DNA from: Lysobacter antibioticus | GTDB lineage: Bacteria > Pseudomonadota > Gammaproteobacteria > Xanthomonadales > Xanthomonadaceae | Reading direction: 5' to 3' | DNA: 64,000 nucleotides | Assembly (NCBI RefSeq): GCF_000731095.1 | Contig: NZ_JMTZ01000003.1 | Location: 1-64,000 of the forward strand | Shown: positions 39,801 through 46,903 of the stretch, piece by piece | How positions within the stretch are numbered: position 1 is the stretch's first letter | Layout: every line of letters starts with the position of its first letter | Translations under genes and position numbers: made by a program | The notes under the pieces: generated by a model | The model's database searches: none | What the model was told of the DNA's origin: nothing | The model's input: the letters and a program-made list of their open reading frames with translations, nothing else

Positions 39801-41345
39801 GAGGCTGCCGCCCTGGTTGTCCAGGTCCGCGCTGTGCAACGCGATCGCGCCGCCGGCATAGATGCGCCCGCCGTCGTTGCGCAGCGTGCCCGCCGCGGCG
39901 ATCAGGCCTGGCGACGGCGGCTGGTACGGCGGCGGCACGACGCCACCGCCTTCGCCGCTGCCCGGAGTGCCACCTCCGTTGCCTGGTGTACCGCCACCAG
40001 GCGTGGTCGGTGGCGTGCCGCCATTGCCCGGCCCGGTGCCCGGTGTCGGCGTTTGCGCGATCGGCTCCAGGCCGATGTTGCCGCCGCGGTTGCTCAGGCT
40101 CGGCGCGCTCAAGGCCAGCGCCGCGCCGCTGGTCTGGCGCAAGGTGCCGCCGCGGTTGTCGAGGTCGCCCGCGCTGTTCAACTCCAGGCGCGAGCCTTCG
40201 AGCGTGCCGCCTTGCTCGCCGATGCGATTGTTGAGGGCGCCCTGGGTGGCGATCTTGAGGTTCGCGCCACTGGACACGCGGCCGCTGTTGTCGAACGTCG
40301 ATGCGCTCAGGCTCGCGTCGGTCGTGGCCTGCAGGGTTCCGATGTTTTCCAGGCGCCCGGCGCTGGTGACGACGAGTTGGCCGGCGCCGGCGAGCTGCGC
40401 CGCCGACGTCGACGCCGCCTGCACCGTGCCGGCGTTGCGCACACCAAGGCCGGCTTCGGTGCCGACCAGGACGATCTTGCCGGCGTACATGCCGCCGAGT
40501 GCCGCCACATCCAAGGCATAGGTCGGTGTGCTGCCGGAGGCGCCCGCCGCGGCGACCTGGGCGTGATCGGCGGAAATCTGATTGGCGCCGGTAACGACCT
40601 TGAGCTCGCTGGCCCAGATGCCGGCGTTGGCCTGCACCGCGCGGGCGAGGATCGCGGCGTAGTCGGTCTTGCTGGCGTCCAGGCCCTTGCCGTCGATGGT
40701 GATGGTGCCGCCGCGAACCAGGAAGCTGTCGAGGCCGCCGAAGGAATTGAACTGCGGCGTGCCTGTGGTCAAGGTGGCGCGGCTGGCGTTGATGAAACCG
40801 CCGCCGTCGACCGCGATGCCGGCCGGGTTGGCGATGATCACTTCGGCGCGTTGGCCGCCGACTTCGAGGTAACCGCGCAGGCGGCTGGCGTCGCCGCCGT
40901 TGACCTCGTTGAGGATGATCCGCGCCGGCCCGGTGGCCAGATTCGGATTGCCCTGCACCCAACCGCCGAGTTGGGTCTGGACGTTGCCGCGGCTGTTGTT
41001 GAGGATCGCGCCTTCGGGACCGACATTGAACTGCTGGTAGACATTGCGGCTCACACCGGCCGCCGACGGTGTCTGGATGTTGACCAGGGGCACGCCGTTG
41101 GGCGCGGTCAGCAGCACCGGGCGCTGCGTCGCGGGCGCTTCCGGCGCCGCGATCATTTGTCCCTGGCTCGGCGAAGCCGATAGTGCGGCGACCAGGACCA
41201 CCGCCGCAGTCAGCGGTGTGGTGGCGCGGTGCGCGCACGCGCCCTCGCCGTCCTTGGCGAGTGCCGGCTTCGTCCCGGAAGCCGACGCGTTCGGTTGCGT
41301 GCCGTGAGCACGCGCACGGGCGATGCGAGGCGGAAGGCGGGTCAT
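30816..41345 (-). CDS. cdiA: CdiA-type contact-dependent inhibition toxin / filamentous haemagglutinin
   Basis: A 3509-residue TpsA protein. After a ~60-residue presequence (hydrophobic TAAVVLVAALSASPSQGQ) comes the TPS domain (~65-320; VYQQFNVGPEGAILNNS, IIANPAGIAVDGGGF). Hundreds of ~20-residue haemagglutinin repeats (LDNRGGTI types) follow, interrupted by a Gly/Pro-rich stretch at ~430-480. A conserved CdiA segment lies near 1830-1900 (YLIETDPRFANHRQW, RLGDGFYEQKLIREQVAQL), then a second repeat region. A pretoxin-like region contains SNNYLKH at ~3086 in place of the usual VENN. The tip (~3330-3509) has FDPSYIKRD then VIVEDKSG (Asp3390, Glu3408, Lys3410), a PD-(D/E)xK nuclease pattern. AAGGAC precedes the ATG by nine bases. 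The immunity gene overlaps its stop. Confidence 0.93.
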   Translation of the reverse strand: MTRLPPRIARARAHGTQPNASASGTKPALAKDGEGACAHRATTPLTAAVVLVAALSASPSQGQMIAAPEAPATQRPVLLTAPNGVPLVNIQTPSAAGVSRNVYQQFNVGPEGAILNNSRGNVQTQLGGWVQGNPNLATGPARIILNEVNGGDASRLRGYLEVGGQRAEVIIANPAGIAVDGGGFINASRATLTTGTPQFNSFGGLDSFLVRGGTITIDGKGLDASKTDYAAILARAVQANAGIWASELKVVTGANQISADHAQVAAAGASGSTPTYALDVAALGGMYAGKIVLVGTEAGLGVRNAGTVQAASTSAAQLAGAGQLVVTSAGRLENIGTLQATTDASLSASTFDNSGRVSSGANLKIATQGALNNRIGEQGGTLEGSRLELNSAGDLDNRGGTLRQTSGAALALSAPSLSNRGGNIGLEPIAQTPTPGTGPGNGGTPPTTPGGGTPGNGGGTPGSGEGGGVVPPPYQPPSPGLIAAAGTLRNDGGRIYAGGAIALHSADLDNQGGSLSVADMTVDQPRFDNRGGTLNIGNVFNARVEQFDNSGGKLNAGRLNISASGDLLNRGGTLTSASDAQLAVGGTLDNSGGTIAATGVLAAAVSGAAINNAGTLIANRDVGLTAATLDNAKGSIQSAQAGARLNVVGAVSNAQGQIGAAGDLHLQAGSLANSGSLRGANDVTITTGGVLGNDGSITAGRNALIAAGSLQGGGSGVLGAGIQADGKLAGAGQLQVTTSGALVAHGTQLAAGKVSLQGASVDISAGQTSAAEIALTATQGNVDTSRATVATAGRLSVVANTNGAQSLINQAGKLNAGELDIRAANIANTQGGEIVQTGTAASTLAVSGTLNNDGGRIASNGQDLGLQGAAISNRGGKIEHAGSGALKIAGGRFDGDNGHITGNGGLLVELADAFNQDGGKTSAKQIAIEAGELSNRGGQIVQTGASDTRIGVRGVLDNSGGIIASNGQTRVAAGSLSNRAGTLRAAEGSALGLSVEGLLDNSLKGEIGAGGNVDLRAGGLNNDSGRITSVGDVAVDTQGGAATNIGGTIAGNGNARILAASLDNSGGTVAAVRGNLDIATAGLTRNDGGSLQAGARTMLANGGLSNRGGKVFGDSLSVDTRGNALDNSGKGALAATQTVTLKSGLLNNDSGVIQSGKAMSIDTGGQALINTNAAGASNGQGGISSADTLTLNTGTVNNNAGFIGAKQALVASTGAVSNSGGTVLGESGVSIDTHGATYDNRGGRTQAKGDLTISAGALDNSGALIRSLGKTTLNAGHVVNAGTSGANLGIEGGSVAINTGGFDNRSGAIRADANVTIASGGTVDNRGGLISAGDTVAIVDPNAANPAAKTLDLINGNGTLVADKLLKIDAARFSGDGRAVSGKDLSIALTQDVVNNGEVGANGNVSYTTTGNFTNHGKLVAGQTLTVAGRNVDNTAGAEISAGTTIVRAADTLTNRGLIDGHDTRLDAGTLNNIGTGRVYGDLVSIGAGTVNNDAENVGGTIKAGTIAARSRLDIGAGTLNNREHALIFSAGDLFIGGALNGEREATGQGGTLNNFSADIESLGDLSIAMGRINNWDVHIRKGPQAMPPKAPTVLLAPIGGSGFYTLDQVIFVMGSPIVYLRNPDGTPGQLLTVEGFGLWTTSYAVTEDTATDVDPSRIVAGGDMALSGAVHNKSSKIIAGGTLTASDVTNEGLTGNRRIVSSTIVMNHKGEIQGSVSHPDINETIDLEKYTPLQNVNAVQGYNPGAAGTANVDAHGGGAGGVNGGAGPGALVEVPAQVGAVIRASGASAGTAGGANGADGTGSNETIPMVVRTSLPNATVPRASLFGLRPDAGSRYLIETDPRFANHRQWLSSDYLLSRMGFQPEHLLKRLGDGFYEQKLIREQVAQLTGYRYLDGFGSDETQYTALMNAGATFAQQYGLRPGVALTAAQMAQLTSDIVWLVEQTVSLPDGGTQRVLVPQVYVRVRPGDIDGSGALLAGNAVRIGSAGDVVNTGTIAGRALVSITAENVNNLGGRIAGANVAIDARNDLNNIGGSITARDSAVLTAGRDINIRTTTQNSTGLLTGSNIDRIAGVYVTDPGGVLLASAERDLNLTGAILSNVGQGSRTLANAGRDVNLGTVTLSTSAHVSGSSGDTTASGIAAHSREVGSQIVGGGSVAISAGHDVQARAAQVAAGGTLAVSAENDIRIDAGQSASAMLAVSHTSSKKLLSRSSSDKLDGESETRVIGSSFSGDNVVMSAGNDLVVRGSEVSAVNQAVLSAGRDVRIESAQEHSQSASFASSKSSGFKRNLTDGLTYSKSSRSEFEINRSTEQVGSSVNGGNVSIDAGRDAQIIASNVIADRNVGITAGRNIDILAAQDTSDTISASDKNDRTLNLRVGYAPKQTFYSRTRKGEDGTGQSSTAVTSLISANNGNLSLYAGADPKYAGTGQGNVTTEGANLLAKNRVGISGNAVNLMAATSTEASKKHKESSGHTIGAELTGYAGSAITSLYKRVESARTTSDDRLRGALVLKSGYDAYKLVSSDKIANGVNSFGQAQDPTKVASAVAAGSSEAALANNPSGAAFGIAVSESRTRERSDTVKVSTSQRGTNIQAGSIDITARESDINVEGGKLQARDIVLDAKRDINLYAARNTAATLGTSSGSNLGGGVTFGFGSQNGFSIQVEAGNKSGRQTGFEVSHDNTLVTATDSLKVKSGRDTNLRGAQLAGDSVEMNVGRNLNIESLQDVTSYVSRESSSGFSLSLCIPPICYGEYVSGSVSASSQRVNHLYQSATGQSGISAGNGGYDIVVRGNTDLKGGAITSTAAPDKNSLTTASLTSSDLVNQQKTNSSSSSLNMSFSSGANAYSQGTSLAGNAISSATSTALANLTGGAGLPAKNDESSHTLSVISPGNIKITGTGNAEIDDKSRENVATLTVRDPETANGALVNTLTLQQAEEIPKRQQEAKERQRALDIVGGVVNSVIGDVSEKLNKQAQEDERKRAEAAGEPPRPVTAWQDGSIEKTLLHGLAGAIQAKIGDGSALLGLAVGTINEQLTPMIGEYLKSQGLDPKSDAYKALVKAGSTLLGAAVGAALGDAGLGADLANTATSNNYLKHMEVVQKNKEIVACRGFGPCIEAREAYWNEVSIERNRQIDMSCTMQAPEQCRANLDDMREDLLELKQYASGKGINPYTSEEWTNLSQVAALYQANLERLAAIGANELGSTYATPATLYANGYLTKDEADALALLRRGTFVSALGTMLSNVSPGKSNRQVTDEVGAGKSTTIRIGDKDVDIIERNGTVSRYNPATDRYEPIGAGAEVPSLPSQNPPLPGAPPIGLPAPAGYVIMPMKDSSGTSIPVVIASDKFAWGPTDPKNLIGSQNVDHERAAERFIRSTVDVVSMVDARRGNNNGFDPSYIKRDANGNYQLVIVEDKSGSMPKITAFGEGKNGEAQFIKNLASMRDTILNDPTIPNLAKISALDQIDRRTFLVQLFVGPSSNPSLAQLDNIRQLTNNQFSLTNITVLPRVREPIKR
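30819..31358 (-). other. Probable toxin domain of CdiA (PD-(D/E)xK nuclease-like)
   Basis: This part encodes the last ~180 residues of CdiA. The order is an alpha helix with glutamates (HERAAERFIRSTV), a strand and turn with Asp3390 (GFDPSYIKRD), then a strand ending in EDK (QLVIVEDKSG), then a helix (EAQFIKNLASMRDTI). That order fits the PD-(D/E)xK fold. Nuclease activity, and DNA rather than RNA as substrate, are inferences. Confidence 0.6.
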
Positions 41346-41753
41346 GGTCTGTCGTCCTTGAAAGAATGGCGCGTCGCCGCCGTTGGCCTCGCACCCCGCA
41401 GGGCATGAGCTGGCGTTCGCCTATAGAGACGAGGCAACGGCGGCGATCCCTACCCCGCCCCCTGCAATCGCCGTGACGTGCGACTCAGGTCACACTATCG
41501 CGCCGGTAACGGCGTGGAGACGAAGGCCCATCGCACAGCCTTCGCGGCCGTTCGGCCCCTCCGAACAGGCCGAGAGCCGCAAGCGAACGAGCGCCGTCCG
41601 GCCGACGACTGTGCCGTTATCCGCATCCGGAGCGCGTAAGCGATGCAAGCCGCGTCGGCGCGCGGGTCCGACCATGGCCCGGGTCCTGTCCGGAGGCGCC
41701 ATGCCCGTCGTCGAATTCGTCAGCCGCTCGCCCTCGCCGCTTGAGGCACTGTC
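41346..41753. other. Divergent intergenic region between cdiA and the TSUP gene
   Basis: No gene. It holds the cdiA promoter and leader, including the long hairpin at 41374-41446, and the start region of the transporter gene. GTGAC and GTCAC at 41473-41493 form a further interrupted palindrome with an 11-base spacer. Confidence 0.45.
41374..41446 (-). promoter_or_regulatory. Long stem-loop in the cdiA leader
   Basis: The arm TCGCCGCCGTTGGCCTCG (41374-41391) pairs with CGAGGCAACGGCGGCGA (41430-41446) over 17 base pairs with one bulged G and a ~38-base loop. It starts 29 bases upstream of the cdiA start codon, so it would sit in the 5' leader RNA close to the ribosome binding site. Confidence 0.6.
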
Positions 41754-42686
41754 GTGAATCGCCCGAGCCTCGAGGTCGCCCTGCTCTGGTCGGCCCTGGC
41801 CTTGTTGGCGCTGGCCTATGCCTGGCGCTGGTACGCGCTGGAGCGCGCCCGCCGCCAACGGGATCGCGATGCGGACGCGGGTGTGTCGCCGTGGCCCCGT
41901 CCAGGCGATGGGCTGACCGGCTTCGTCGCGAATTTCTTCGACACCCTCGGCATCGGTTCTTTCGCCACCACCACCGCGATCTTCAAGTTGCGTGGCCGGG
42001 TCGCCGACGATCGCATTCCAGGCACCTTGAACGTCGGCCACGCGCTGCCGACCATCGCTCAGGCCCTGATCTTCATCGCCGTGGTCAGCGTCGACTTCGT
42101 CACTCTGGCCGGGATGATCGCCGCCGCGGTCGCCGGCGCCTGGGCCGGCGTGCGGGTGGTGGCGCGGCTGCCGAAACGCGCGATCCAGATCGGCATGGGC
42201 ATCGCGTTGTTGGTCTCGGCGCTGTTGTTCCTTGCCACCAACCTGCAATGGCTGCCGGGCGGCGGCGACGCCTTGGGCCTGCACGGCGCGACGCTCGCCT
42301 TCGCCATTGCCGCCAGCTTCGTGCTCGGCGCATTGATGATGCTCGGCATCGGGCTGTACGCGCCGTGCCTGATCCTGGTCAGCCTGCTCGGCATGAACCC
42401 GCTCGCGGCGTTCCCGATCATGATGGGCGCCTGCGCGTTCCTGATGCCGGTCGGCGGCGCGGCCTTCGTGCGCAGCGGCCGCTATGACCTGCGCGCGGCC
42501 TTCGGTCTGACTTTAGGCGGCATTCCCGGGGTCTTGATCGCGGCCTTCCTGGTCAAGTCGCTGCCGTTGGAATGGCTGCGTTGGCTGGTGCTGGCGGTGA
42601 CGCTGTACGCCGCTGTGCAGATGCTGCTGTCGGCGCGGCGTGCGCGAGCGGAGGCATCGGGTTCGCTGAAAGCCGACCGTGCCTGA
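41754..42686 (+). CDS. TauE/SafE-family (TSUP) membrane transporter
   Basis: A 310-residue protein with about eight hydrophobic segments. The first TM is followed by the family motif GFVANFFDTLGIGSFATTTAIFK. A second half repeats the pattern (LGALMMLGIGLYAPCLILVSLLG, then GMNPLAAFPIMMGACAFLMP). TSUP proteins export or import small anions such as sulfite, sulfoacetate or thiosulfate; the substrate here is unknown. The start is a GTG at 41754 with GAGG about eight bases upstream. It is divergent from cdiA and convergent with the DUF11 gene, and appears to be a single-gene unit. Confidence 0.88.
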   Translation: MNRPSLEVALLWSALALLALAYAWRWYALERARRQRDRDADAGVSPWPRPGDGLTGFVANFFDTLGIGSFATTTAIFKLRGRVADDRIPGTLNVGHALPTIAQALIFIAVVSVDFVTLAGMIAAAVAGAWAGVRVVARLPKRAIQIGMGIALLVSALLFLATNLQWLPGGGDALGLHGATLAFAIAASFVLGALMMLGIGLYAPCLILVSLLGMNPLAAFPIMMGACAFLMPVGGAAFVRSGRYDLRAAFGLTLGGIPGVLIAAFLVKSLPLEWLRWLVLAVTLYAAVQMLLSARRARAEASGSLKADRA

Positions 42687-42810
42687 GCGGCGGAGGCCTC
42701 ATTCCGCCAATAGCGCCACCACTCGCGCTTCAACTCGGATACGAACCCATCGCGCAAGACCTGCGTGCAAGCACTTCAGTTAGCCGGCGAGATCTCGTGA
42801 CGCCAACCCG

Positions 42811-42834
42811 GCGACCCGGCACGGGCCGGGTCGC
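42811..42834. terminator. 10-bp perfect hairpin between convergent genes
   Basis: GCGACCCGGC pairs with GCCGGGTCGC around the loop ACGG, 18 bases past the stop of the DUF11 gene and 125 bases past the TSUP stop. It lacks a U-run but is placed as a bidirectional terminator. Confidence 0.6.
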
Positions 42835-42851
42835 GCAGGCCGCGCCGGCGG

Positions 42852-45458
42852 CTAGGGAACGTTGCACTGGAAGACGAAAGTGACTTGGTTGCTTCCGGGC
42901 GCCGCGGACAAGGTGCCGAGCGTCACCCCAGCCGACAGCATGCCGAAGGTCAACGGCCCTGCCGGGCACGCGCCCGGTGGTCCGCTGCAAGTGACTGCAT
43001 TACCGGCCGGACAAACGATACCCGGCCCCGCCGCGTCGCTGACGAGTGCTCCCACCACCGGATCCGGGCCTACGTTGGTTACGACCACGGTATAGGTCGT
43101 CGGCGCTCCTCGCGTCACCGTATCGCCGACCTGGTCGACATCGCCGTTCACGCCTGGCGTATTGGTCTTGGTGATCCGCAGGTCCGCTTGCCGGCGGGTA
43201 TTGGTGATGGTGCAGACGATCGCGGTGTCGTTGTCGCCGACGGTCAGCGTGTTGCCCGACAAGCCACTGGTGCCGGTGCAGGCCCAGGCGCTCGGGTTGT
43301 ACAGGCCGACGTTGCCGGCACCCAGTATCTCGGACAAGGTGAATACAGTGCCGGTATCGACCACGACCGCCGTACCGGTGTCGGTCTCGTTCGCGCTGTT
43401 GGCGACCGACGTCAGCGTCGGGTTCACGATGCCGCCGGTGGCGCTGAGGCTGGCACTGTCGTTGACGACCGCGCCGACCCAAGTCTTGGCCAGCGCCACC
43501 GACGCGGTCTTGCGCACGTTGGTGAAGCTGCAGGTGAAATCGGTGCCGGCCACCACGTCGGCGGAGGGAATGGTGAAGGTGGTGCCGCTCAAGCTGCCGA
43601 CGTTGGCGATGCCGTTGCTGCAGGTCGCGCTGGCGAGCTGATAGATCGCCGGCAACGCGTTCTCCTGAATCGTGATCGCCGTGGCCGGCGCGACGATGCC
43701 GAACGGTTGGATGCCCGCGGCAGCATTGCCGTCGACTTGCGCCGTGCCCGATGCCGGCGTGCTCACCGTCGCGGCGGTCAGCGCGGTATTGGTCAGGGCG
43801 AAACCGAATGTCGCTGCCGCGGCCGGGCTGGTGGTCTTGCTCAGGGTCAGGCAACCCGGGTCCACCACCGCCGTCGCGGTGTTGTTGGCGGTGCCGCCTG
43901 GCGCGGGCGTGACGAACAAGGCCTGCGCGCTGGTGGCTTCCTGGATCGGCGCGACCACCGCGACCGTGCTGGTGTTGGTGGTCGCCGCGCACTGCGCCGG
44001 GTCGAGCGTGCCGGTGATCGTGTAGGTCAAAGTGCCGCCCGCGGCCGCATTACCGGCCGGCAAGGTCGCGGTCGCCGCGATAGCGCCGGTGCCGCTGGCA
44101 GCCGGACACACCGGCGTGGGCGTGCCGCTGGCAGCGCAGGTCCACGAGAACGCGGTGAAACCGGCCGGCAACGCATCGGCAATCGACACTTGCGCGTCGT
44201 GCGCAGCGAGATCGCTGCCCGTGCCCACGGTCGGACGCGCGGTGTTGTTCTGGTAGGTCACGGTGAACACCGTGCTGCCGCCGGCTGCGGGGCTGGCGTT
44301 GCCGACGGTCTTGGTGGTGCGCGTGTCGACGTCGTTGTCGAGGATGGTATAGGTCGAGGTCTGCACGAACGGCGGGCCGCAGGTGGACGTGCTGGCGATG
44401 GTGTAGACCGCGGGATTCGGCTGCACACTCATCGTGATGAATTCGTTGTTCTCGACGACGGTGTCGTTGACGATGACGATGCCGGTCGGGAACTGGCTGC
44501 CGACGTTGCCGTCGTAGTTGCCGGCCGGGATCGTCATGGTGAAGGTGTTGGTGCCCGACGGCGTGGTGTAGTCGCTGCCGAGCGTCGCGGTGCTGGCTGC
44601 CGTGACTTGGATGGTCACGTTCACCGGCGCGGCGATGGTGCCGGACACCGCAACGACCGGGCCGCTGCCGGTGGTGACGGATTCCGATCCCGAGTTGGTC
44701 GCGGTTTTGAACTCCAGGTACGGGGTCAGGAAGATCTGGATCTCATCGAGCAGATTGCCGACGCTGTTGTTGCCGGTGGAGGTGCTGATGGCTTCGAAGC
44801 CGAAATCGTGGATCGCGGACGTACCGGTCCAGGTGAAGGTGCCGGTGTAGTCGGCCCAGGTATTGGTCGTCGTCGGCGCAGCGCAGCTTGCGGTGCCGAT
44901 CAGCCCGCCGCCGCAGGCCTGCACGGTGCCGGCACCGGTGGTGTTGGTCGCGAAGCGGCCGATCTGGTTGACCGTCGAATCGATGTTGAACGCCATCACG
45001 TCGAGGCCGGTGCCGCCAGGGTCTCTGGCCCGGTGGCTCAACTGCCACCGCACCTGCTCTCCGGTGACCAGGCACACGCGCTGAAACAGGCGTGAGGCGG
45101 TTTGGGCATTGAGCTCGGCGAGGTTACTGCCGGCGCGCGACGGCACCCCGAGGAAGCCGTTGCTCCACAGTTCGATCAGCGGGCCGGTCTCGCCGCTCGG
45201 AGGGCTGGTGCAGCCGCCCCCGCCGGTACCGACCGGATGGGTGGTCGTCCAGCCGGTCACCCGCGAATCGATGGTCTGGGTGGAGCAGCCCGCGGGCACC
45301 AGGATGGGCTCTTCGAAGCCGAGATTGATGAAGCTGCGCTGGATCTGCGCAGTCGCCGGAAACGCCAACAGCGGCAGCAATGCCAAGGCCACTGGACAGG
45401 CAAACAGGCGCCGGCCGCGCGTACTGGCGGACAGGCATCGACGACGATGGTTGAACAA
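42852..45458 (-). CDS. Exported Calx-beta / DUF11-repeat surface protein
   Basis: An 868-residue secreted protein. The signal peptide has a basic start (FNHRRRCLSASTRGRR) and a hydrophobic core ending PATAQ. An N-terminal carbohydrate-binding-like domain follows (NLGFEEPI, then WSNGFLGVPSRAGSNLAELN). Next is a Calx-beta-type repeat (VVAVSGTIAAPVNVTIQV, SDYTTPSGT, TVVENNEF) and then several DUF11-type beta domains (GGSTVFTVTYQN, ADLRITKTNTPGV, TYTVVVTNVGPDPV). The protein stops right after the last domain without a barrel or sorting signal. The TTG at 45458 with GAGGGGG six bases upstream is preferred over a TTG nine codons earlier that lacks a ribosome binding site. Role: probably surface or matrix, inferred. 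Confidence 0.82.
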   Translation of the reverse strand: MFNHRRRCLSASTRGRRLFACPVALALLPLLAFPATAQIQRSFINLGFEEPILVPAGCSTQTIDSRVTGWTTTHPVGTGGGGCTSPPSGETGPLIELWSNGFLGVPSRAGSNLAELNAQTASRLFQRVCLVTGEQVRWQLSHRARDPGGTGLDVMAFNIDSTVNQIGRFATNTTGAGTVQACGGGLIGTASCAAPTTTNTWADYTGTFTWTGTSAIHDFGFEAISTSTGNNSVGNLLDEIQIFLTPYLEFKTATNSGSESVTTGSGPVVAVSGTIAAPVNVTIQVTAASTATLGSDYTTPSGTNTFTMTIPAGNYDGNVGSQFPTGIVIVNDTVVENNEFITMSVQPNPAVYTIASTSTCGPPFVQTSTYTILDNDVDTRTTKTVGNASPAAGGSTVFTVTYQNNTARPTVGTGSDLAAHDAQVSIADALPAGFTAFSWTCAASGTPTPVCPAASGTGAIAATATLPAGNAAAGGTLTYTITGTLDPAQCAATTNTSTVAVVAPIQEATSAQALFVTPAPGGTANNTATAVVDPGCLTLSKTTSPAAAATFGFALTNTALTAATVSTPASGTAQVDGNAAAGIQPFGIVAPATAITIQENALPAIYQLASATCSNGIANVGSLSGTTFTIPSADVVAGTDFTCSFTNVRKTASVALAKTWVGAVVNDSASLSATGGIVNPTLTSVANSANETDTGTAVVVDTGTVFTLSEILGAGNVGLYNPSAWACTGTSGLSGNTLTVGDNDTAIVCTITNTRRQADLRITKTNTPGVNGDVDQVGDTVTRGAPTTYTVVVTNVGPDPVVGALVSDAAGPGIVCPAGNAVTCSGPPGACPAGPLTFGMLSAGVTLGTLSAAPGSNQVTFVFQCNVP

Positions 45459-45956
45459 ACGGCACCCCCTCGTTGCACAGGCCAATCAGTGAGTCAGCGT
45501 CGAGCAACAACCGTGCAGCTCGATACGTGCGCTTCAGGACAGCGCTGCCACGGAGCCCCCAGGGGCGCAGCGACTCTCGATTGGTGACTTGCCCAGGCGT
45601 CCCGGTCACGGGCATTTCTGTGACTTATATCTCAGTTTTGCACCCCTCTCAATCACGAAGTGCCTTTCTTTAGTCGATTTACTTCATTCGGTGTGCTTTT
45701 TGCGCAAAGACACACGGAGTAAACGACCGGTCATCGCGGATGGACGGTCGTCCTTGCCTTGCTCCCGTCCGCCTCCCCGGTTTCGATCGAAGCCCGTCGC
45801 CGGCCCGAACGCCCGTGGAGGCCTGGCATATCGGCCCGAAATCACCGGCGACCCCATCTGTGTATCGATACCTGCTTCGACCGACGGTGCCACACCTGCC
45901 AGCTGAAGCCTGCACCGCCCGTCGGCGCCCGCTCCCCCGTCGACGCCAGCCGAGTC
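45459..45956. other. Intergenic region upstream of the DUF11 gene
   Basis: No gene seen. It is less GC-rich around 45610-45730 and should hold the DUF11 promoter. TGTGA-N6-TCTCA at 45619-45634 resembles a degraded CRP/Clp site; this is weak. Confidence 0.4.
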
Positions 45957-46880
45957 CTAGCGTTCCTGCGGGTCGGCCCACGGCGCCTTCTCGAACTTGC
46001 GCACCAGGTAATCGATCAGCACCTGCACGCGGGCCGGGCGGATGCGGCCCGGCGGCGTGACCACGTGCAGGGCGATCGGCGGCGGCGCCCATTCCGGCAT
46101 CACCACTTCGAGCTTGCCGTTGCGCAGTTCGCGCCAGACCAGGAACTCGGGTTGCAGCGCCAGACCCTGCCCGGCGAGCAAGGCCGGATTCAAGGCTTCG
46201 GCATTGTTGACCCGCAACGGCGTGGCCACGCTGATCGAGAAATCGCCGTGACGCTTGTGGCTGAAACGCCAGGCGTTGCCGAAACGCGAATAGGTGTAGA
46301 ACAGCGCGTCGTGATCGGCCAGTTGCCGCGGATGCTTCGGCCGTCCGCGTCGTTCCAGATAGGCCGGCGACCCCACCAACAGGATGCGCACGCCGCACAA
46401 ACGCCGCGCCAGCAGGCTCGAATCGGCCAGGGTCGAAATCCGCAGGGCCAGGTCGTAGCCGCCGCCGATGAGGTCGGTGACGCCGTCGTCGAACACGATC
46501 TCCAGGGCGATGTCGGGATAGCGCGCCATGAACTCAGGCAGCAGCGGCGACAGGTGAGCGATGCCGAACGACATCGGCGCGGCGATGCGCACCTGCCCGC
46601 GCGGGCTCGCGGCCTGGGCGGTGATCTCGGCCTCGACCGCTTCGCCCTCGGCGAGGATGCGGCTGGCGCGTTCGAGCGCGCCGCGGCCGCTCTCGGTCAG
46701 CGACATCTTGCGCGAGGTGCGATGGAACAACACCGTCTTCAGCCGCGTCTCCAGGCGAGTGATCGCCTTGGACACGGTCGCCTGCGACAGGCCGAACTCG
46801 GCGGCCGTACGTGCGAACGAGCCGGTTTCGGCAACCTTGGCGAAGATCGCCCAGGCTTCCAGGTCGGGCAGTTTCTGCAT
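45957..46880 (-). CDS. LysR-family transcriptional regulator (pirin-linked)
   Basis: A 307-residue LysR protein. The helix-turn-helix lies at ~8-60 (FAKVAETGSFARTAAEFG, LSQATVSKAITRLETRLK, LFHRTSRKMSLTESG) and the effector-binding domain at ~90-300 (ISTLADSSLLARRLCGVRI). It belongs to the single-target DmlR/AphB-like group. The ATG at 46880 is preferred; a TTG six codons earlier is possible. It is divergent from the pirin gene across 119 bases that contain an inverted repeat, so it probably controls the pirin and hydrolase genes. Confidence 0.9.
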   Translation of the reverse strand: MQKLPDLEAWAIFAKVAETGSFARTAAEFGLSQATVSKAITRLETRLKTVLFHRTSRKMSLTESGRGALERASRILAEGEAVEAEITAQAASPRGQVRIAAPMSFGIAHLSPLLPEFMARYPDIALEIVFDDGVTDLIGGGYDLALRISTLADSSLLARRLCGVRILLVGSPAYLERRGRPKHPRQLADHDALFYTYSRFGNAWRFSHKRHGDFSISVATPLRVNNAEALNPALLAGQGLALQPEFLVWRELRNGKLEVVMPEWAPPPIALHVVTPPGRIRPARVQVLIDYLVRKFEKAPWADPQER

Positions 46881-46903
46881 GGCGGGCGTCCATATCAATT
46901 TTG

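Noticed and set aside
45619-45634. TGTGA-N6-TCTCA upstream of the DUF11 gene as a CRP/Clp site.
   Set aside because: Only one half-site is intact; kept as a remark in the intergenic entry and not called as a site.
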